Origin: CBDCVN01 sp965223585
GTDB lineage: Bacteria; Deinococcota; Deinococci; Deinococcales; Trueperaceae
Direction of reading: 5' to 3'
NCBI GenBank assembly: GCA_965223585.1
Contig: CBDCWW010000024.1
Location: 744,001 to 808,000, forward strand
Length of the DNA stretch: 64,000 nt
Each line of letters begins with the position of its first letter. Position 1 is the first letter of the stretch. The notes below the pieces were generated by a model. The model did not search any database, was not told the origin of the DNA, and worked only from the letters and a program-made list of their open reading frames with translations. Positions 41,819 to 48,942 of the stretch are shown one piece after another. A program made the translations under genes and the position numbers.

Positions 41819-42033
41819 TAACAGCACGCATTCTGTTGTTGCATAGGTGGACAGGGTACATCTGCATAGGAACAAAACACACAGCAGTCATTATCTTGGG
41901 GTCGTAGAACTTCATGACAGTTTTTGCACTGGTAAAGGTACTGACAGGCATTTGTAGGCATAGTCTCTGTTTTAATAAAACCACAACTAGGACAGGTTAA
42001 ATCAGCTTCAAGTGTGACTGCTTCGATAACCAT
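41818..42033 (-). CDS. Small cysteine-rich metal-binding protein in the merF cassette
   Basis: A 71-residue protein with 12 cysteines: LTCPSCGFIK, CQYLYQCKNCHEVL, DCCVFCSYADVPCPP and a terminal CC. Proteins with the DCCVFCSYG-type core are commonly encoded next to merF/merT in other bacteria. Three CxxC pairs suggest a zinc-ribbon or mercury-handling domain. It is translationally coupled to merF and the promoter leaves only five bases between -10 and ATG. Confidence 0.75.
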   Translation of the reverse strand: MVIEAVTLEADLTCPSCGFIKTETMPTNACQYLYQCKNCHEVLRPQDNDCCVFCSYADVPCPPMQQQNACC

Positions 42034-42038
42034 AGCTT

Positions 42039-42066
42039 ATTGTGTCAGATAAAGAAATTAAGTCAA
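42039..42066 (-). promoter_or_regulatory. Promoter of the merF cassette, predicted leaderless
   Basis: Minus strand: TTGACT (42066-42061), 16-bp spacer, CACAAT (42044-42039), five bases, ATG at 42033. An inverted repeat TTTGAC/GTCAAA (42070-42088) lies directly upstream. Confidence 0.5.
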
Positions 42067-42118
42067 GAGTTTGACATGGACAGTCAAAAGTTTTTCTAAA
42101 TGCAAATATCAAAAGTCA

Positions 42119-42137
42119 AATTGAGAAGTTCTCAATT
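42119..42137. promoter_or_regulatory. 19-bp perfect palindrome upstream of the merF cassette
   Basis: AATTGAGAA, one central base, TTCTCAATT. It lies about 55 bp upstream of the merF-cassette -35 box and just beyond the end of the acetolactate-synthase-like gene. It could be a regulator site; no metal-responsive regulator gene adjoins it. Confidence 0.45.
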
Positions 42138-42177
42138 ACTATCAGGGCAATGTTTTACCCTCTTTAGGAAAAATCAT

Positions 42178-43842
42178 TCACTTAAAAAAAGTTTCGCACT
42201 TAGACTTAGGCATCATAATTTCTTGAAAGAGTGCTTTATTTTCACGGTAATCAACAGGTACATCAACAATATGAATACCACCTGAAGCTTTAGCCTGATT
42301 TAAAATACTAGGTAAATCTGCAGTATTTTCAATACGATAACCTTTTGCTCCAAAACTTTCAGCCAGTTTTATAAAATCAGGATTGCCAAAGTCAACTCCC
42401 AAATTGCCATAACCATCATTCATTTGTTTCATGCGAATCATTCCTAGGCCATTGTCATTCATGATGATGATAATGAGATCAAGTTTTAGACGCATAGCAG
42501 TCTCGAGATCTTGCATGTTCATAACAAACCCACCGTCCCCTGCTAAAGCAACAACAGTGCGATCTGGATGAACAAGTTTTAAGGCAATTGCTGCTGGTAA
42601 AGCAGGCCCCATAGATCCAAGGGCATTATCAATAATGAGAGTGTTTGGTTGGTATGTAGGATAGTTGCGGCTAAACCACATTTTGTGAATGCCGTTATCT
42701 ACACTCAAAATATCATTTTCACCCATAAACTCTCTAACAACTTTAGCAAGATGTTGGGGTTTAACTGGAAAAGCAAGATCATCTGCCTTACTAGAAACAC
42801 TTTGCTTAGTAAGATTCGCAAGTTTTGCTGTCCAGTTATTTGCATAGAGCGAAACACGCCCTGTTAGTTCACGAAGACTATGGGCTAGCTCACCTACTAC
42901 TTGGTGCTGAGGGAAATAAATGATATCACCCTTGGCAGGAAAAGGGTTTAAATGGATGACTTGAGCACTATTTGGCGTCATAATAAAGGGGTTCATTTCC
43001 ATGACATCGTGTCCTACATTTAAAATAAGGTCAGCATGTTGAAAGGCGCAGTGTGCGTAGTCCAGCCCTGCCTTAGTCGCTGTACCAATGTAAAGAGGGG
43101 AATGTTCGTCCATTACGCCTTTACCCAGCATTGTTGGTGTAAAGGGTATACCTGTTCTCTTAATGAAACCGCGTAATGCTGCAGCAGTGTTTGGACGGTT
43201 GGCACTACCACCAATCAATACAACAGGACGTTTTGCTTCTCCTATCATTGCAACTGCTTTACTAAGTGCAGCCTCCGAAGCTACAGCTTCTGTGGGGGGA
43301 TTGAAAGGGATTACATAATGATGATGACTACCATTTACAGGGTTTAATCCTTGCTTAGCCACATCATCAGGAAGTTCAATATGTGTAGGTCCACGGCGTT
43401 CCTCGAGTGCTAAACGGATTGCATCATGAACAATCCCCGGTAACATATTGCCAGAAGTCACTGTCTGACTCAGTTTAGTAATGGGGGTCATTATTTTAAC
43501 AACATCTACTAACTGATAGTTTCCTTGATGGCTGTCATGAATATCTTTTTGCCCTGTTATGTAAAGCACGGGTAGTGCACCAAGTTTGGCTTGTGCCACT
43601 GCAGTAACTAGATTAGCAGCACCTGCGCCTAGCGTTGCCATAGCTACCCCTAGTTTACCTGTTGCTAGTGCATAAGCATTTGCCATAAAACCTGCTGCTT
43701 GCTCTTGCCTAACTAGCACAAACTCTATTGAACTTTCACGCACCGCTTCCATAAAGTGTAAGTTCTCATCTCCGGGCAAACCAAAAATATATTCAGCACC
43801 AGTTTGCTCGAGTGCTTTAACAAATAATTCCGATGCTGTCAT
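42178..43842 (-). CDS. Acetolactate synthase-like thiamine diphosphate enzyme
   Basis: A 554-residue enzyme of the acetohydroxyacid synthase/pyruvate-oxidase group. The catalytic glutamate region FVLVRQEQAAGFMANAYA, the central domain PVVLIGGSANR, and the ThDP-binding GDGGFVMNMQDLETA...IIIMNDNGLGMI are present. No regulatory subunit gene (ilvN) adjoins it, so it may be a catabolic-type acetolactate synthase or a related decarboxylase rather than the biosynthetic IlvB. It overlaps the RraA-like gene by one base and is the last gene of a three-gene operon. Confidence 0.85.
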   Translation of the reverse strand: MTASELFVKALEQTGAEYIFGLPGDENLHFMEAVRESSIEFVLVRQEQAAGFMANAYALATGKLGVAMATLGAGAANLVTAVAQAKLGALPVLYITGQKDIHDSHQGNYQLVDVVKIMTPITKLSQTVTSGNMLPGIVHDAIRLALEERRGPTHIELPDDVAKQGLNPVNGSHHHYVIPFNPPTEAVASEAALSKAVAMIGEAKRPVVLIGGSANRPNTAAALRGFIKRTGIPFTPTMLGKGVMDEHSPLYIGTATKAGLDYAHCAFQHADLILNVGHDVMEMNPFIMTPNSAQVIHLNPFPAKGDIIYFPQHQVVGELAHSLRELTGRVSLYANNWTAKLANLTKQSVSSKADDLAFPVKPQHLAKVVREFMGENDILSVDNGIHKMWFSRNYPTYQPNTLIIDNALGSMGPALPAAIALKLVHPDRTVVALAGDGGFVMNMQDLETAMRLKLDLIIIIMNDNGLGMIRMKQMNDGYGNLGVDFGNPDFIKLAESFGAKGYRIENTADLPSILNQAKASGGIHIVDVPVDYRENKALFQEIMMPKSKCETFFK

Positions 43843-44513
43843 TAGGCCTCCATGCTTCCTTGACTAAGAACCTCTTCAGGGTTTTCTTTCTTTATCTGCT
43901 CGAGCATACCCTTAGCCATATTGAGTATTTTGTGAGCTAAATCAATTACCTTCTCAGCATCATTAGCGGGGATCACTACTGCCCCTGTTTTGTCAGCGTA
44001 GATATAATCTCCGGGAACTACAGTCACTTTATCAACCTTAATAGGTACATTGGCTAGATAGGGTTGGATTAAATTTCCCCCTGCTCGAGTAGTTTCACCT
44101 TTACAGTAAATAGCTACAGGGTAATTGGCTAAATCATCAAAATCGCGTAAACTACCATCACACAAAAGCCCTGCCATTTGGTTGTTGACTAGTCGTGAGA
44201 ACTTGGTGCTACCACCCAAAGAAATCTCAGGGTAACCATTACTTGCTACTACCAAAACACGCCCTTGTAAATCATCATCTGCTACAGCTCTGTAAATCAT
44301 TGGGCCCATACTGTGTTTGTGAGGGTCCATCAAATCTTTGCGTACAGGTAAAAAGCCAATAGTTAAAGCACGACCAAACAATATCTTATTAGGATCAGGA
44401 CTAGTCAAACCTATAATGTGTGTACGGTGCTCATAGGTTTTAGCTAGTGCATCTACAAGATCAGCAGCAGCTAGGCCCTCCAAGCGCTTTCTTAATGCAG
44501 TATCTTTCTCCAT
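43842..44513 (-). CDS. RraA-like protein (aldolase/demethylmenaquinone methyltransferase-like fold)
   Basis: A 223-residue protein of the RraA family, which includes 4-hydroxy-4-methyl-2-oxoglutarate aldolases and RNase E regulators. The family core GLLCDGSLRDFDDLANYPVAIYCKG contains the conserved G-x2-R/D-G and R-D motif (here SLRD). The start MEKDTALRKRLEG at 44513 is chosen because GGAG lies four bases upstream; longer in-frame extensions lack support. Its place before the thiamine-diphosphate enzyme suggests joint work on 2-oxo acids, an inference. Confidence 0.82.
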   Translation of the reverse strand: MEKDTALRKRLEGLAAADLVDALAKTYEHRTHIIGLTSPDPNKILFGRALTIGFLPVRKDLMDPHKHSMGPMIYRAVADDDLQGRVLVVASNGYPEISLGGSTKFSRLVNNQMAGLLCDGSLRDFDDLANYPVAIYCKGETTRAGGNLIQPYLANVPIKVDKVTVVPGDYIYADKTGAVVIPANDAEKVIDLAHKILNMAKGMLEQIKKENPEEVLSQGSMEA

Positions 44514-44535
44514 AATTCTCCAAAAAATCAAATGA

Positions 44536-44913
44536 TTATGCTTCCTCGAGCGAATTTCTTTGCCAAGGCCAGCTACCAGTAAGTTCAAGCTCTAAAGTTG
44601 TGCTTAAAAATGTTCTAATTACAATAAGAAGACTAAGTTCAACCAAATTGAACAATGTTTGTTCCACAGCTACCAGTGCAATTACATCTGCAGCTACGAA
44701 AAACTCAAAAGATAAGAGTATGTTTCTACCTAAATCTTTACGAAATTGGTTGAAATGACTGACTTTTTCCTCACTATGAGTTGTTAGCCACATGCGTAGA
44801 TGCTTGAGCAGTGCGGCAATTACACCTATTAATAAAACACCAACACCAAGCAACTCCATGGCGCGAGTGCTTAATTCAAAACTAATCCTCAGAGCTTCAA
44901 AAACTTGCTGCAT
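44536..44913 (-). CDS. DUF1622-family membrane protein
   Basis: A 125-residue protein with three hydrophobic helices and the DUF1622 pattern FRKDLGRNILLSFEFFVAAD, then ELSLLIVIRTFLSTTLELEL. Its role is unknown; family members are small membrane proteins often near transporters. It is 22 bp upstream of the RraA-like gene and first in the operon. No ribosome-binding site is evident before the ATG. Confidence 0.8.
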   Translation of the reverse strand: MQQVFEALRISFELSTRAMELLGVGVLLIGVIAALLKHLRMWLTTHSEEKVSHFNQFRKDLGRNILLSFEFFVAADVIALVAVEQTLFNLVELSLLIVIRTFLSTTLELELTGSWPWQRNSLEEA

Positions 44914-45030
44914 AATATTATGTATTCACCTATAAATATCTATTACGTGATTCAATAGAGATTTTAAAAAAACTTTATAATGGTAGACCTAACTAATAAT
45001 TAATTAGGCACCTAAGCTATTAAAGGCAAT

Positions 45031-45046
45031 GACTATAGTTATAGTC
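45031..45046. promoter_or_regulatory. 16-bp palindrome in the Crp/Fnr gene promoter region
   Basis: GACTATA, GT, TATAGTC. The right arm includes TATAGT (45040-45045), a possible -10 box about 26 bases before the regulator's ATG, so binding here could repress or autoregulate the gene. The divergent DUF1622 operon starts 118 bp away. Confidence 0.4.
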
Positions 45047-45071
45047 CGTTCGATGTCAAACGAAATGTGTT

Positions 45072-45764
45072 ATGAATTATGGAATGAGTTCAATGCTTTT
45101 TCGTGATGTAAGCATATTAGATAATCTATCATCGTCTGACCTTGATACTTTCTATAGTATTTGTAAGCGTAGGCACTACAAAAAAGACGACTACATATTT
45201 CATATAGGAGATAATGCTTCGACTCTTTACATTGTTCTCGAGGGTCAAGTAAAAGTAGTTAGCCTAAATGCTTCGGGTAAAGAAAGCATTCTAACTATTG
45301 CTGGTCCAAGAGATTTTATTGGTGTTGCTTTTTTAAATGAGAATGAGGTTTACCGTGCTAATGCTGTTGCTAGAAACGAAGTTCTGATTTGCCCTGTAAT
45401 GCGAGATCAGTTCCTCGAACTATCTGTCCGAGTACCAGCATTTGTTGTTAATTACAGCAAACTTCTAACAAATCAGCTTTTTGAATGCCGTTCAAAGTTT
45501 CGCCTTACTTCTGCACCCATAAAAGCACGGGTTGCTCAAGTTTTGCTAGAGCAAGCGCAAATGTATGGCAGCTTATACAAAAGTGATTGTATAAAGTTAA
45601 GTACTCAGCTAACGCACGATGAGCTTGCTGCTATGGTTTCTGCTACACGCTCGAGTGTGTCGTTAGCAATTGGTGAGCTGCGTAGAGAAAAAGCTATTGA
45701 AGGAACAAGAGGGCATTATACGCTATACCTATCGCAACTTCTACCAATTGTAGAAGTGTATTGA
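45072..45764 (+). CDS. Crp/Fnr-family transcriptional regulator
   Basis: A 230-residue regulator: cyclic-nucleotide-binding-like beta-roll (about 15-125, with YIFHIGDNASTLYIVLEGQV), a long dimerisation helix, and a winged helix (about 150-225) whose recognition helix is in THDELAAMVSATRSSVSLAI. The Fnr cysteine cluster is absent, so it does not sense oxygen that way. The start could also be at one of the ATGs at 45084 or 45093. It is divergent from the DUF1622-RraA-ALS operon and next to the merF pseudogene, either of which it might control. Confidence 0.88.
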   Translation: MNYGMSSMLFRDVSILDNLSSSDLDTFYSICKRRHYKKDDYIFHIGDNASTLYIVLEGQVKVVSLNASGKESILTIAGPRDFIGVAFLNENEVYRANAVARNEVLICPVMRDQFLELSVRVPAFVVNYSKLLTNQLFECRSKFRLTSAPIKARVAQVLLEQAQMYGSLYKSDCIKLSTQLTHDELAAMVSATRSSVSLAIGELRREKAIEGTRGHYTLYLSQLLPIVEVY

Positions 45765-45775
45765 CTGAACTGGGA

Positions 45776-45978
45776 TTACACAGCTTGAGGAAGTGACTTA
45801 GATGACAATATGTAACTTACAAGAACACCTAGTACTGGTAAGAGAATGTAGTCTATATAGCCAACAAGTACTACAAGGCATATAGTCCCTAGCAACACAG
45901 CTAAGATAGCAGTAAACATGATGCTATTACTTTAGCCCCAATGATACTAATGATAAGAAGCCGCCTATTTTTCTTCAT
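45776..45978 (-). pseudogene. merF pseudogene (frameshift in the mercury-binding cysteines)
   Basis: A diverged copy of the merF region at 41618-41818 in the same orientation: MKKNRRLLIISIIGA..., then after the shift LVGYIDYILLPVLGVLV. Alignment by eye shows a four-base deletion exactly at the TGTTGC that encodes the two cysteines, which breaks the frame and removes the metal site. Upstream, 45979-46005 still resembles the end of the cysteine-rich gene, so the whole cassette was duplicated and one copy decayed. Confidence 0.75.
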
Positions 45979-46056
45979 TAACAGTTCTCATTCTGTTGTT
46001 ACATAGAAAGAAGCATATATAAAGATGTTTTAAGATATAGTTTACTAGTTTAGATA

Positions 46057-47979
46057 ATGCCTGTGTTACAATTAAAAGATATGCCTCTCTTAGAAAGAGT
46101 CAGTAATTCCACTGATGTAAAAAATCTAACTAAAGAAGAGTTACACAAATTAGCTGAGGAACTGCGTAAGGAAATTATTCGAGCTTGCTCAATAGGTGGT
46201 GGACACCTAGCCTCGAGCTTAGGAGCAGTAGAACTCACTGTTGCTCTACATTCACTTTTTGATAGCAAAGTTGACCGCTTAGTTTGGGATGTAGGTCATC
46301 AAACCTATGGTCATAAAATTATTACTGGTAGAAAAGATAAGATTGACAGTATACGTAAGCCCGGCGGATTAGCAGGCTTTGCTTGCTCGAGTGAATCATC
46401 AGATGATGCCCTAACTGTTGGACACGCCAGTACCAGCCTAGCTGCAGCACTTGGTATGGCTTTAGCTCGAGATGCTAGAAAAGATAATTATGAAGTTATA
46501 GCTATAATAGGTGATGGTGCTTTAACAGGTGGTATGGCATTAGCAGCTTTAAATCAAATAGGACATCTAAAGCCTAGAGTACTGATAGTTTTAAACGATA
46601 ATGAAATGTCTATTAGTGAAAATGTTGGTGCTATAAACCATCATATGAATACTTTGCAAGTGCAGCCTTGGCTCCAAAGAGTTGAAAGTACTGGACGTAA
46701 GCGTTTGTGGCAACCCTTAGTTCAATTTGGTAGTCGTACTAAACAAGCTTTCCGTCGCTTTTTAGATCCTGCTAGCGCTAATCCCTTTCATGCTATGGGA
46801 GTACGTTATGTAGGCCCTGTTGATGGGCATAATATTGACCAACTTCGCTATTATCTTAGGCAAATAAAAAAGCTTGAAGGTCCAACAATGCTACACATAG
46901 TCACTAAAAAGGGCAAGGGTTATGAAATAGCTGAATCTGATCCTATTTACTGGCACGGACCGCCTAAATTTAATGTTAAAAAGCCCACAAAAATAAACAA
47001 AGGCCATACTTGGTCAAATGCTTTTGGTGAGGCAGTTACGCAGCTTGCTCGAGCAGATGATCGTGTTTGGGTTATTACACCTGCGATGCGTGAAGGTAGT
47101 GGTTTGGTTGGATATAGTAAACAACACCCTAGGCGCTATGTAGATGTTGGTATTGCTGAGGATGTAGCTGTAACTACAGCTACAGGACTGGCACTACGTG
47201 GTGAGAAGCCTATTGTAGCAATTTACAGTACCTTCCTACAGAGGGCCTACGATCAAATTGTTCATGATGTTTGTTTGGAAAATTTAGATGTGATTTTTGC
47301 TATTGACCGTGCTGGATTGGTAGGTGGTGATGGGGCCACTCATCAAGGGGTCTATGACCTTAGTTATCTACGTGCTATTCCTAATATGTCTATAGCTATG
47401 CCCAAAGATGCTAGCGAACAGCGAAGTATGCTTAAAAAAGCGCTTGAGCTAGGCGGTCCTAAAGCTATTCGCTGGCCTAAAGGTAAAGTAGAAGTTGCTT
47501 CTGAAAAACAAATGGAACAATGGGATGACATTATCTGGGGAAAGTGGGAAATATTAAAAGAAGGCACTGAAGTTTTTATCCTTGCTTTTGGCGCTACTCT
47601 TAGCTATGCTTTAGAAGCAGCTAGCAACTTTCCCCAAGTTGGTGTAGTCAATGCTCGTTTTATTAAACCTTTAGATAAAAAGATGCTATTAAGTCTAGCC
47701 GCAAATTCTAAGGCACTTATAACCTGCGAGGATCATGTCCTAATGGGTGGCTTGGGTTCTGCCATCTCCGAAGTTTTAAAAGAGTGTAACTTAGAAACTG
47801 CTCTTTACAAACTTGGTATCTCCGATGTATATGTTCCCCACGGTAACCCCCAAGATCAACATGAAGAATTGGGATATGGTGCTTTAGGCATTAGAAATAC
47901 ACTAATTAAATTAGGATTTTTGCCCAAAATTATTTCAAAGGAAGAAAAAGCATTGACAAACCTTTACCATCACAAGTAA
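46057..47979 (+). CDS. dxs: 1-deoxy-D-xylulose-5-phosphate synthase
   Basis: First enzyme of the MEP isoprenoid pathway; joins pyruvate and glyceraldehyde 3-phosphate using thiamine diphosphate. The 640-residue protein has CSIGGGHLASSLGAVELTVA, WDVGHQTYGHKI, the ThDP motif GDGALTGGMA...LNDNEMSI, HGPPKFN, and the pyrimidine-binding VAIYSTFLQRAYDQI. The length is normal. The promoter is not clear. Its stop codon (47977-47979) forms part of the -10 box of the tRNA-Asp promoter. Confidence 0.96.
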   Translation: MPVLQLKDMPLLERVSNSTDVKNLTKEELHKLAEELRKEIIRACSIGGGHLASSLGAVELTVALHSLFDSKVDRLVWDVGHQTYGHKIITGRKDKIDSIRKPGGLAGFACSSESSDDALTVGHASTSLAAALGMALARDARKDNYEVIAIIGDGALTGGMALAALNQIGHLKPRVLIVLNDNEMSISENVGAINHHMNTLQVQPWLQRVESTGRKRLWQPLVQFGSRTKQAFRRFLDPASANPFHAMGVRYVGPVDGHNIDQLRYYLRQIKKLEGPTMLHIVTKKGKGYEIAESDPIYWHGPPKFNVKKPTKINKGHTWSNAFGEAVTQLARADDRVWVITPAMREGSGLVGYSKQHPRRYVDVGIAEDVAVTTATGLALRGEKPIVAIYSTFLQRAYDQIVHDVCLENLDVIFAIDRAGLVGGDGATHQGVYDLSYLRAIPNMSIAMPKDASEQRSMLKKALELGGPKAIRWPKGKVEVASEKQMEQWDDIIWGKWEILKEGTEVFILAFGATLSYALEAASNFPQVGVVNARFIKPLDKKMLLSLAANSKALITCEDHVLMGGLGSAISEVLKECNLETALYKLGISDVYVPHGNPQDQHEELGYGALGIRNTLIKLGFLPKIISKEEKALTNLYHHK

Positions 47980-47982
47980 AAT
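47953..47982 (+). promoter_or_regulatory. Promoter of tRNA-Asp, inside the end of dxs
   Basis: TTGACA (47953-47958), 18-bp spacer, TAAAAT (47977-47982). The first three bases of the -10 are the dxs stop codon. The predicted start near 47989 leaves about ten bases before the mature tRNA. Confidence 0.75.
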
Positions 47983-47998
47983 AACGTTTGCTGTGTTT

Positions 47999-48075
47999 GG
48001 CCCGGTGGTGTAGTTGGTTAGCATATCTGCCTGTCACGCAGAAGGTCGCGAGTTCAAGTCTCGTCCGGGTCGCCA
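47999..48075 (+). tRNA. tRNA-Asp (anticodon GTC)
   Basis: A complete 77-nt cloverleaf: acceptor GGCCCGG/CCGGGTC (one G-U), D loop AGTTGGTTAG, anticodon stem TCTGC/GCAGA with loop CTGTCAC (anticodon GTC), T loop TTCAAGT closed by GCGAG/CTCGT-type pairing, and encoded GCCA. It is followed at once by a terminator. Confidence 0.96.
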
Positions 48076-48079
48076 AAGA

Positions 48080-48109
48080 GCTAGGTTTATGACCTAGCCT
48101 TTTTCTTTG
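48080..48109 (+). terminator. Intrinsic terminator after tRNA-Asp
   Basis: GCTAGGT (48080-48086), loop TTATG, ACCTAGC (48092-48098), then CTTTTTCTTT. It ends the tRNA-Asp transcript. Confidence 0.85.
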
Positions 48110-48121
48110 TAAAGTTATTTT

Positions 48122-48826
48122 GTGGCTAAAAAAGACCGTATAGAAAAACAACTTGAAAAAATTGATGCTATGAGTGGGCTAGATTTTGAAAAGTTTGTAG
48201 CTAATTTACTCAGGAAACAGCGTTACAAAACTAACAATGTCAAAGATTCAGGTGACTTTGGTGTAGACGTAATAGCAGAAAAGAGTGGCATAAAATACGC
48301 TATACAAGTAAAACGTTATAAGGGCAGTGTTTCTCGTGCAGCTATCAGTGACGCTGTCACTGGCAAGATTCATTGGAAGTGTGATGAGGCTTGGGTTTTT
48401 ACTAACAGTTACTTTACTAGTGATGCTAAAACACTAGCAGAGTCAACAAACTGCAAACTTACTGATCGTGATGATTTGACAAATATACTTTACCAGCAAA
48501 GAGAACGAGGTATTGAAACTAAAAGGTCGCAGAAAAGAGCCTTTGCTAATTTTATTTTTGCTCTAACTTTATTTAATTTAGTAATGATTTTTTTAGTAAG
48601 TCAAACTAATCCCAAAGCTTGGGCACATGTCAAGACACGCCTTTTTGCACCAGCAAAAGTCCTAGTACAAGAGATATCTTCGTGGGTTTTCCCTAACTCT
48701 GAAATTACAGAAGAAGAAACCTTTCCTTCCTCTAATAACACGCTTAAACCCATAAAAAGTTATTTGACTACAAAGCCCGAATTTGATGAAAATGGCATCC
48801 CCATTTTGCAACCTATTGAAGAGTAG
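48122..48826 (+). CDS. Mrr-like restriction endonuclease domain membrane protein
   Basis: A 234-residue protein. Residues about 17-130 form an Mrr_cat (PD-(D/E)xK) nuclease domain with FEKFVANLLRKQRY, a catalytic D in DFGVDVIAEK and Q-x-K in YAIQVKRYKG. A single transmembrane helix (about 142-162) and a proline/acidic tail follow, so the nuclease would sit at the membrane. Such proteins are linked to cleavage of foreign or modified DNA, but no methylase or partner gene adjoins it. The GTG start is six bases after TAAAGT and has no ribosome-binding site, suggesting a leaderless mRNA. Confidence 0.82.
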   Translation: MAKKDRIEKQLEKIDAMSGLDFEKFVANLLRKQRYKTNNVKDSGDFGVDVIAEKSGIKYAIQVKRYKGSVSRAAISDAVTGKIHWKCDEAWVFTNSYFTSDAKTLAESTNCKLTDRDDLTNILYQQRERGIETKRSQKRAFANFIFALTLFNLVMIFLVSQTNPKAWAHVKTRLFAPAKVLVQEISSWVFPNSEITEEETFPSSNNTLKPIKSYLTTKPEFDENGIPILQPIEE

Positions 48827-48834
48827 TTAACGCC

Positions 48835-48942
48835 TATAGGTAGTCTAGTAATCAGCATAGTAAAATCTAAAACCCTACTGACTACTAGCTACTATATTCA
48901 ACTTCAAATGGAAATTCACAAGTACTTATGCATAGGTGCTTA
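48835..48942 (-). repeat. Dispersed intergenic repeat, copy 2 (3' UTR type)
   Basis: Read on the minus strand this begins at the TAA of the GGDEF/EAL gene with CTAAGCACCTATGCATAAG and TACTTGTGAATTT and ends ATGCTGATTACTAG then ACTACCTATA, matching copy 1 at 12297-12413 in order and orientation, with several gaps between the shared blocks. Confidence 0.6.

Noticed and set aside
42178..43842. Biosynthetic ilvB paired with the leucine genes
   Set aside because: No ilvN or other ilv gene is adjacent and its operon partners are RraA-like and DUF1622 proteins, so a biosynthetic role is not supported.
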